Source: a virus. From it: a stretch of DNA of 43,029 nucleotides. The stretch spans positions 1-43,029 of IMG/VR virus record IMGVR_UViG_3300035695_000007. One strand, written 5' to 3'. The notes beneath the pieces are model-generated. The model had not been told where the DNA came from. It saw only the letters and a list, made by a program, of their open reading frames with translations, and made no database searches. The translations under genes were made by a program, and so were the position numbers. Below, one piece after another: positions 38,729 to 43,029 of the stretch (its first letter is position 1; every line of letters begins with the position of its first letter).

Positions 38729-39127
38729 ATGAAAACGATGCGATGGATTGGTTTAGCTGTGTTCGGTGTGATCGTCGCCTGTGCGACCGTCGTTCCACCG
38801 ACGTCGATCCCGTGGCCGGCGGTTGTTGTCATTGAGGCGCAGAGCCTCCCGTATACACTCACGGCAACGTGGACGGCGAGCCCCGATACAGGCGTCACCA
38901 GTTACAATTGCTATCTCGACGGCACGCTGATGATCACGGTGGGGAACGTCACGAGTTGTCAGTTCGCGGTGCCAACGCTCGGGCCGCATACCGTCGGCGT
39001 GACGGCCGTCAACCCGACTGCGATTCCGACCGAATCAGCGCCAGGCGGATGCGCCGCGCCGTTGCCGACGACCTGTGGATTCACCTTGAAGCAGCCATCT
39101 CCGGCCTCTGGCGTCAAAGTCAAATAG
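38729..39127 (+). CDS. Lipoprotein with beta-sandwich domain
   Basis: A 132-residue protein from ATG 38729 with GGAAG before it. The signal ends IVAC (lipobox, Cys 18). The rest has an FnIII-like pattern (LTATWTASPDTGVTSYNCYLDG, VPTLGPHTVGVTAVNP). Four further cysteines may form two disulfides. It is the last gene of the late operon and may modify the host surface or be on the envelope side. Confidence 0.6.
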   Translation: MKTMRWIGLAVFGVIVACATVVPPTSIPWPAVVVIEAQSLPYTLTATWTASPDTGVTSYNCYLDGTLMITVGNVTSCQFAVPTLGPHTVGVTAVNPTAIPTESAPGGCAAPLPTTCGFTLKQPSPASGVKVK

Positions 39128-39130
39128 GGA

Positions 39131-39397
39131 CTACCGTTCAGCGCGGCTGATCCGCCGAGCCATCGCGGAGTTACAGATGCGAAGGCGCTCAGATCGCGCT
39201 TGTTCGCTGAATTGCGCGCGATCTTTATTGAGCCACCAACTGTCGTGAGGTTCGCCGTGATGCCACGGTTGTAGGAGATAGGTCTGATCGTTCGTGATGT
39301 CGTCAAATCTCGGTGATTGTGACTGAATAGAGGGCTTCGATGATCCGTTTTTTGAGCCGATACACTGGCGTGGCTGTGGCCTTGCTCTTGACATCTT
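39131..39397 (-). CDS. Hypothetical protein overlapping the nuclease
   Basis: An 88-residue frame ending at 39131. The C-terminal 60 residues (DDITNDQTYLLQPWHHGEPH, then a helix with FSEQARSERLRIC) look like real protein. The start is unclear: ATG 39397 with AGAGG ten bases upstream would overlap the DUF1064 gene by 95 bp, while a start near 39300 would need a rare codon. I give ATG 39397. Confidence 0.45.
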   Translation of the reverse strand, partial: KMSRARPQPRQCIGSKNGSSKPSIQSQSPRFDDITNDQTYLLQPWHHGEPHDSWWLNKDRAQFSEQARSERLRICNSAMARRISRAER

Positions 39398-39689
39398 CGA
39401 TGACCTCTTTTCCTGCCGCGTCCAGATAGACAAAATCCGCGAGATACGTGCCGACGTGGATGTCATTCACGAACATCTTGAAGGGAACCTGGAGGCGCAA
39501 GTAGCTGATTTGCTTCGCGGCTTGGAGCATGGCTAATTCGAGGTAACGTTTGGCCTCTTTCGCACTATCGAACCGCTTGCCGTGGATGTCTGTCTTCTGA
39601 GCGTTGTATTTGGAACGCTTCACGCTCGCGGCCATTTCATCTCGTGTGACCTTCTTCGTCCACGCCTCTCGATCCTCTTTAGCGCCCAT
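39303..39689 (-). CDS. DUF1064-type nuclease
   Basis: A 128-residue protein with KYNAQKTDIHGKRFDSAKEAKRY, a core ending YLADFVYLDA, and VIEDVKSKATATPVYRLKKRI, then YSVTITEI. These match DUF1064 phage proteins, related to Holliday-junction resolvases of the PD-(D/E)xK fold (E in KEAKRYLEL, D in ADFVY, E and K in EDVK). Possible role: resolving recombination or replication intermediates. Start overlaps the upstream TAA. Confidence 0.85.
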   Translation of the reverse strand: MGAKEDREAWTKKVTRDEMAASVKRSKYNAQKTDIHGKRFDSAKEAKRYLELAMLQAAKQISYLRLQVPFKMFVNDIHVGTYLADFVYLDAAGKEVIEDVKSKATATPVYRLKKRIIEALYSVTITEI

Positions 39690-39883
39690 TACCTTCTTGA
39701 CCTAAAACACTTAGCACAGAGTCTTATGTGGCGAAGCTGTTCCAGGCGAGTGATTTCAACGGCATCAAGTATCTTACGTTGTGAGCAGGCAGCGTGAAGG
39801 TAGCCATGCGTCTCATCGCCGCTCACGCGATGCAACACACCGTATGCAAGTTTGCTACGGCTATAAGCAAAGCGTTCAATCAT
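39689..39883 (-). CDS. Small basic protein with CxxC
   Basis: A 64-residue protein from ATG 39883 (ATGA overlap). It has CSQRK, and CAKC near the C-terminus, with His residues (HGYLHAAC, HIRLCAKC), possibly one zinc site. Unknown function. An upstream TTG start would add four residues. Confidence 0.55.
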   Translation of the reverse strand: MIERFAYSRSKLAYGVLHRVSGDETHGYLHAACSQRKILDAVEITRLEQLRHIRLCAKCFRSRR

Positions 39884-39999
39884 CGGCGCAACCAAATCCA
39901 GAGAAGTAGCGATAAAACTTGAAATAACCAGATCATCGCCAGCAACTCGCCGATTGCGTGAACGTCTTGAAGGAGCGTAATGACTTGCGCTTCAGTCAA
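39880..39999 (-). CDS. Small single-pass membrane peptide
   Basis: A 39-residue peptide from a TTG start at 39999 with AGGA six bases before it, overlapping the upstream TGA as TTGA. N-terminal helix then a hydrophobic segment (about 18-37, ELLAMIWLFQVLSLLLWIW). Its stop overlaps ATG 39883. Too short for most gene finders. Confidence 0.5.
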   Translation of the reverse strand: MTEAQVITLLQDVHAIGELLAMIWLFQVLSLLLWIWLRR

Positions 40000-40316
40000 C
40001 GTCGTTCCTGTCTATCTGAGAGGTTAAACAGCGTGACTTCACGGTATTCGTCGGCTGGCGGTCCAATCGGCTCATGCGGCAGGTATCGGTAGGAACTGAG
40101 GACGTAGAACGTCCCGCCGGGTTCGTCCACATGCTCTAGCTTGTTCTCAATGAACATGCCAAGCTGACGCCGACAGTCGGAGACGCGCGTCCGCCACGCT
40201 AGGATGCCGCCGACTGCGGCCAGCGCTGAGGCAGGCACCCATTCGCTCGCGTGCGCTTTGAAATACTCGGCAACATCATCGCGATTCGATTGTCGGCGCT
40301 GATGCTCGGCTTTCAT
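39996..40316 (-). CDS. Possible winged-helix-type protein
   Basis: A 106-residue protein. The segment DDVAEYFKAHASEWVPASALAAVGG and TRVSDCRRQLGMFIENKL resembles a winged-helix DNA-binding fold with a beta wing (GTFYVLSSYRYLP). Could be a regulator or replication accessory. Start overlaps upstream stop (ATGA). Confidence 0.5.
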   Translation of the reverse strand: MKAEHQRRQSNRDDVAEYFKAHASEWVPASALAAVGGILAWRTRVSDCRRQLGMFIENKLEHVDEPGGTFYVLSSYRYLPHEPIGPPADEYREVTLFNLSDRQERR

Positions 40317-40669
40317 GGCTGAATGTCTCCTTCTGTCACCTGCATTGCTGTGACATCGGGCGGTTTATTGCCGACGACATTGGGTGCGATATGCGCATCG
40401 GTAATGCCTCTGGCTTGGATACGCTTCATCATAACGACCGCGCTGTCAAAGGAGAAGCGTGATTCATAGCCGCCTCCCGCGCCCCACATCCACGATCCGT
40501 CAAAGGGACGCCGTTGGAGGTCTAAGCCAATCCCTCGTGTAATCGTGAAATGCGTGGCGTATTTGAAGGCACGCCAGCGAGGGCAGATGCGATCATATTC
40601 AGCCTCACGAAAGGCCACTTGTTCAGGTGAGGCTTCGTGTTCGGTCGCTTCGCGCCAGTTGCTTCTCAT
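40313..40669 (-). CDS. Hypothetical protein
   Basis: A 118-residue protein with a central Gly/Trp-rich segment (FDGSWMWGAGGGYESRF) and helix VVMMKRIQARG. Start ATG 40669 overlaps the upstream TGA. Not recognised. Confidence 0.55.
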   Translation of the reverse strand: MRSNWREATEHEASPEQVAFREAEYDRICPRWRAFKYATHFTITRGIGLDLQRRPFDGSWMWGAGGGYESRFSFDSAVVMMKRIQARGITDAHIAPNVVGNKPPDVTAMQVTEGDIQP

Positions 40670-40938
40670 ACGTCCCCCGCTTGTTCAATGCTCACCAGTG
40701 CCCAGCCATAGCCCATCTTGGAGCGTGTGATCGTGACTGGCACAAAGCGTTCTTGCAGCTCGTAGCAGGTTTCCGCCAGCGACCGCTTGACCGTGCTTCC
40801 CTGACGCCCATCGTCAAATGTGATCGTCCATTTCGGCACGCCATCGCGTGTCACGTCTGGATCGATCCGTGAGATGCGCGGGTGATCAAGACTGTAGCGG
40901 TTAGCTTCGTCGAGGAGTTCGCGGACAGAGCGCATCAC
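40666..40938 (-). CDS. Hypothetical protein
   Basis: A 90-residue protein with N-terminal helix (SVRELLDEANRYSL) and strands (WTITFDDGRQGSTVK, FVPVTITRSKMGYGWALV). Start is either GTG 40938 (GTGA overlap, GGAGG seven bases before) or ATG 40935. GTG is listed. Unknown function. Confidence 0.55.
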   Translation of the reverse strand: MMRSVRELLDEANRYSLDHPRISRIDPDVTRDGVPKWTITFDDGRQGSTVKRSLAETCYELQERFVPVTITRSKMGYGWALVSIEQAGDV

Positions 40939-41102
40939 TTGTCGTCCTCCGCTTCAACGAGTGAACTATCAGATACAGTAACTAACTCACGAGCTACGGC
41001 TAGAGCAGCCATTTGTTCCATCTGCGTGGCTCCGCTATCTCTGAGAATCAGGATAATTTGTTCCGCCAGTCTGAGGCTGAGTGTGTGAGAGTTCCTAGTC
41101 AA
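40935..41102 (-). CDS. Small helical protein with TTG start
   Basis: A 55-residue protein starting at TTG 41102 with AGGA six bases before it and a TTGA overlap with the upstream stop. Helical throughout (LRLAEQIILILRDSG, MAALAVARELVTV) with an acidic tail. It would be missed by many gene finders because of the TTG and length. Confidence 0.45.
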   Translation of the reverse strand: MTRNSHTLSLRLAEQIILILRDSGATQMEQMAALAVARELVTVSDSSLVEAEDDK

Positions 41103-41251
41103 CTCTTATCCTTATTGTCAGAGGATATGCACAATTCAAGGATGCAATTACATTGCTGTGGCAGCCGCTTTGTCTCAGGCCAAAACATCACTCCAATGAG
41201 CCAGATGATTCCCAAAATTTGGCTCCAATATGAAGCGATAAAGTCTCTCAT
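41099..41251 (-). CDS. Small single-pass membrane protein
   Basis: A 50-residue protein from ATG 41251 (TAATG overlap). The segment about 7-23 (YWSQILGIIWLIGVMFW) is hydrophobic. C-terminal tail has CNCILELC. Function unknown. Confidence 0.55.
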   Translation of the reverse strand: MRDFIASYWSQILGIIWLIGVMFWPETKRLPQQCNCILELCISSDNKDKS

Positions 41252-41601
41252 TAGCGCGTCCACTCGCTTTCGACTTCGGCCCAATGTTCGGTTTCAAAGA
41301 TGTAGAGATTGCGCTCCGTCATGGAATTGAAGGCGGCTTCAAAGGATTGCCCCGTGTGTTTGTCGCGGAGGCGCACCAGATAGGACGTAGACCGCTCCAC
41401 GATGGGCTCAGGAGCCATCAGAGGCGGCTTCGGAGCAGCTAAGAGCAGGTCTGAGATGTTGAGCATCAGCTTCTCCTTGTAGTCCTGTAGGCGCTTCTCG
41501 CGGGCGCAGGAGGGGCAATAGGGCGCATCATCCGCACAGAGGCAATAGCCATCGCAGGTTGGACAATCGCTAGGCAAGGTCAAACTGACACGCATAGCCA
41601 T
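41251..41601 (-). CDS. Cys-rich zinc-binding protein
   Basis: A 116-residue protein with CPTC, CLCADDAPYC and CPSC within residues 13-32, enough for two zinc sites. The C-terminal half has strands and FEAAFNSMTERNLYIFETEHW. Start overlaps upstream TAA (TAATG). Role unknown. Confidence 0.6.
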   Translation of the reverse strand: MAMRVSLTLPSDCPTCDGYCLCADDAPYCPSCAREKRLQDYKEKLMLNISDLLLAAPKPPLMAPEPIVERSTSYLVRLRDKHTGQSFEAAFNSMTERNLYIFETEHWAEVESEWTR

Positions 41602-41765
41602 TAGACTGCTCGCTTTCGCTGCTCCTGCATGTCCAATATCTCGGACTCAATCGCATCCTGAATGACCTGCGCAAGCCGCTCGACGTTCTTTTCGGTCTGT
41701 AGCTCAGGAGGCTCATCATCCAGGAAGTCCACCGCGAGCAGTTCGCACTTTACGTCGTATCCCAT
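41601..41765 (-). CDS. Small acidic helical protein
   Basis: A 54-residue protein from ATG 41765 with the GGGAGAGG repeat before it. Long helix 22-50 (LQTEKNVERLAQVIQDAIESE). Stop overlaps the next ATG (TAATG). Unknown. Confidence 0.55.
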   Translation of the reverse strand: MGYDVKCELLAVDFLDDEPPELQTEKNVERLAQVIQDAIESEILDMQEQRKRAV

Positions 41766-41781
41766 TAGACCTCTCCCGTCC
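41762..41781. repeat. Right-block junction repeat, copy 1 (20 bp)
   Basis: CCATTAGACCTCTCCCGTCC is identical to 42020-42039. On the minus strand it carries GGGAGAGG, then TAATGG with the start codon of the next gene. A shorter third match lies at about 41598-41608. Confidence 0.75.
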
Positions 41782-42023
41782 TACACGTCTTCGGTGACAA
41801 TTTCCGTCTCAATGACTTCGCAATCGCAGTCGCCGTCGAGCTTCTTGAGCGCCTGAAGCACTTCGCGCTCTAATTGGCGCTTCATCTCGGTCGAAAACTC
41901 AAGGTCTTCCATCACGTCAACTGGGAATGTTTCCTCGTCGCCAGCGTCATTGAAGTAGATCAATGGACGGTCTACGTAGAGCGTGAGTGTGTAGCGGGCC
42001 ACGTTCTGAGTTTTTATCGCCAT
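41781..42023 (-). CDS. Acidic hypothetical protein
   Basis: An 80-residue protein from ATG 42023, the copy-2 repeat providing its ribosome site. N-terminal strands (ARYTLTLYVDRPLIYF), then an acidic helix and acidic tail (DGDCDCEVIETEIVTEDV). The charge suggests a possible DNA mimic or metal binder, but this is speculative. Confidence 0.55.
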   Translation of the reverse strand: MAIKTQNVARYTLTLYVDRPLIYFNDAGDEETFPVDVMEDLEFSTEMKRQLEREVLQALKKLDGDCDCEVIETEIVTEDV

Positions 42024-42039
42024 TAGACCTCTCCCGTCC
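42020..42039. repeat. Right-block junction repeat, copy 2 (20 bp)
   Basis: This is the second exact copy. On the minus strand it encodes the tail TGEV of the 42023-42343 protein and the start of the next gene. Confidence 0.75.
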
Positions 42040-42343
42040 GCCCCGTGAGCATCCACAACTTGATGGCGGCAAATACCGCCTTTTTCAAGGTGAGCCCTTC
42101 TAAGGCAGCTCGGCTTTTAAACTGACGCCAGAAGTCATCTGGCACGTCCCGGATGATGAAGTTGATAGGCTTGTCCGTCTTTACGCCTTTGGCTCGCATA
42201 CGCTCGTGGAGCCACATATGGTAAGCCTGGCTGCAGATGACCAATTGGGTGCTTGAGTGATGGTGGACGTGCTCTAGCCGAGTCAGGGGGCGTCCTAAAG
42301 CCTGTTCAGCGCGAGCGCGGTAATCTGAGAGCTGGCGCTTCAC
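42023..42343 (-). CDS. HNH-like plus ribbon-helix-helix mixed protein
   Basis: A 106-residue protein. Residues 15-50 (GRPLTRLEHVHHHSSTQLVICSQAYHMWLHERMRA) follow the pattern of HNH nuclease ends, with clustered His. The second half (INFIIRDVPDDFWRQFKSRAALEGLTLKKAVFAAI) is like CopG/FitA-type ribbon-helix-helix. So it may bind DNA through the second part. Catalysis is uncertain because the HNH part is short. GTG 42343 overlaps the upstream stop (GTGA). Confidence 0.55.
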   Translation of the reverse strand: MKRQLSDYRARAEQALGRPLTRLEHVHHHSSTQLVICSQAYHMWLHERMRAKGVKTDKPINFIIRDVPDDFWRQFKSRAALEGLTLKKAVFAAIKLWMLTGRTGEV

Positions 42344-42531
42344 TTGCTCACCTCTAAACGGTCAGGAAGCCGCCTCTGTTCAGCCCTAGCAGCCTTGCCA
42401 ATTATTTGACGCAACACATCTGATAGGGTGCAGTCCTGACGCTTGGCTTTGGCATCGAGGATTTGAACATCCGTGCTCCTGACTCTCACGCTGACCATTT
42501 CAAGCTCGTTAGTGGGGTGCGGCCTCGGCAT
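42340..42531 (-). CDS. Ribbon-helix-helix regulator
   Basis: A 63-residue protein with a strand VSVRVRS (13-19) then DVQILDAKAKRQDC and SDVLRQIIGKAARAEQ helices, as in CopG/Arc regulators that bind DNA as dimers. ATG 42531 lies ten bases below a TATTAT hexamer, with no Shine-Dalgarno. A GTG three codons upstream is possible. May repress its own promoter. Confidence 0.65.
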   Translation of the reverse strand: MPRPHPTNELEMVSVRVRSTDVQILDAKAKRQDCTLSDVLRQIIGKAARAEQRRLPDRLEVSK

Positions 42532-42541
42532 GTCAGACACG

Positions 42542-42568
42542 ATAATACGACGTCATACCGTTTGTCAA
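42542..42568 (-). promoter_or_regulatory. Promoter of the right minus operon with possible operator
   Basis: TTGACA (42563-42568, minus) and TATTAT (42542-42547) with a 15-nt spacer, shorter than ideal. The spacer holds GTATGACGTCGTAT, an imperfect palindrome centred on GACGTC, a natural site for a ribbon-helix-helix dimer made by the next gene. Confidence 0.5.
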
Positions 42569-42572
42569 GCGG

Positions 42573-42887
42573 TTATTTCACAAGGCGTGCAAGGCGCTCG
42601 ATGCGGTCTGCGGTCTTATGCTTATCCCAGTCGTTGGCGGTGTGCTGGAGGTGCTTATAGCTGTCTAGAAGGTCGTCAGGGACCGTCCATGCTATCTGAC
42701 CGGCTGGCGTGTGGATGCAGACGACTTGACGCTTCGTGCGCGAGCTGCTGTAGTCGCTCAGATGCGATGGGTAGTGCAGCGACAACGCTCGTACTAATAG
42801 ATCGCGCTCGCGGTTGACCTCTTCGAGATGTTCCCAGGCCCACTCTGCTTTCTTACTGCGCGTGACCGTTGGCTTGCGCTTGTTCAT
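42573..42887 (-). CDS. Hypothetical phage protein
   Basis: A 104-residue protein with a basic N-terminus, a strand RQVVCIHTPAGQIAWTVPDDLL and a C-terminal helix with NDWDKHKTADRIERLARL. I recall phage proteins with HTPAGQ...W and WDGHxTxxKxxRL. Function unknown. ATG 42887 has GAGG upstream. Read from outside the window or a promoter not seen. Confidence 0.6.
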   Translation of the reverse strand: MNKRKPTVTRSKKAEWAWEHLEEVNRERDLLVRALSLHYPSHLSDYSSSRTKRQVVCIHTPAGQIAWTVPDDLLDSYKHLQHTANDWDKHKTADRIERLARLVK

Positions 42888-43029
42888 GCCTTACCTCGTA
42901 GTGGTTGCAGTCAGCGCCCGCTCTCAACTGCTCGGATGACCCAACATACCGAACGTGACCGCGCCACTGCTGCAACCAAGCTGAGTGTATGCACAGCGCA
43001 TGGTGTGCGCACAAGTGTGCGGATGTAGA
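42888..43029. other. Right end, no gene seen
   Basis: The last 142 bases hold no frame I trust. The stretch GTGTGCGCACAAGTGTGCGG near the end has short inverted elements (GTGTGCGCACA), which may be chance. It should hold the promoter for the 42573-42887 gene or continue outside the window. Confidence 0.4.

Noticed and set aside
39127-39131. Bidirectional terminator between late operon and right minus block
   Set aside because: The stops are only three bases apart and no hairpin with T tract is visible. Transcripts may overlap.
1-43029. tRNA genes, integrase or attachment sites
   Set aside because: I saw no cloverleaf with TTC-type loop and acceptor ends, no tyrosine or serine recombinase motifs. 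Absence by eye is not proof.

Overview
The window reads as most or all of the genome of a tailed, podovirus-type bacteriophage with P22-like head genes. Reading along the late strand it carries a large terminase subunit, a P22-type portal, a scaffold-like protein, a P22-type coat protein, gp4- and gp10-like head-to-tail proteins, two collagen-like fibre proteins, a group of ejection-type proteins including one with a lytic transglycosylase domain, and a lysis/membrane cluster. GC content looks high (upper fifties percent by eye). Genes are packed with ATGA, GTGA, TAATG or TTGA stop-start overlaps, and GTG and TTG starts are common. I see no integrase, no CI-type repressor and no tRNA, so lysogeny is not supported. 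The host is unknown. Two candidate lipoproteins and murein-acting enzymes suggest a Gram-negative host.

Layout: (1) 120-1713, minus strand: a DNA methyltransferase and small zinc-ribbon proteins, read from a strong TTGACA-N17-TAGGAT promoter. (2) 1793-3646, plus strand: a coiled-coil protein, a RepA-like AAA ATPase/helicase, then about 140 bp of nested inverted repeats with TGGACA iterons (a candidate replication origin), and a small gene. (3) 3643-11488, minus strand: about 28 small genes including a second methyltransferase, an HNH-type protein, a possible YopX-like protein, zinc proteins and membrane peptides. Several are joined by 14-31 bp repeated junction sequences that encode the tail of one protein and the ribosome binding site of the next. 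(4) 11546-39127, plus strand: the late operon, in order packaging, head, tail and fibres, ejection, lysis. (5) 39131-42887, minus strand: a second accessory block with a DUF1064-type nuclease, an HNH/ribbon-helix-helix mixed protein, a ribbon-helix-helix regulator and many unknowns.

How it fits together: the divergent control regions at 1714-1792 and 11489-11545 separate early and late blocks. The helicase and the iteron region form a likely replication module. Two orphan methyltransferases probably protect phage DNA from host restriction. The late operon builds the virion. The first genes of several operons have no Shine-Dalgarno and start 7-11 nt after a -10-like hexamer, which suggests leaderless transcripts, while downstream genes depend on AGGAG-type sites embedded in the preceding gene. 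Many real genes here are under 60 codons. I list those whose stop or start locks into a neighbour.

The least explained parts are the repeated gene-junction cassettes of block 3, the nested inverted-repeat region at 3294-3434, and a gp10-type tail protein that appears split over two genes (21896-24675). All functions are read from motifs by eye; no database search was run.
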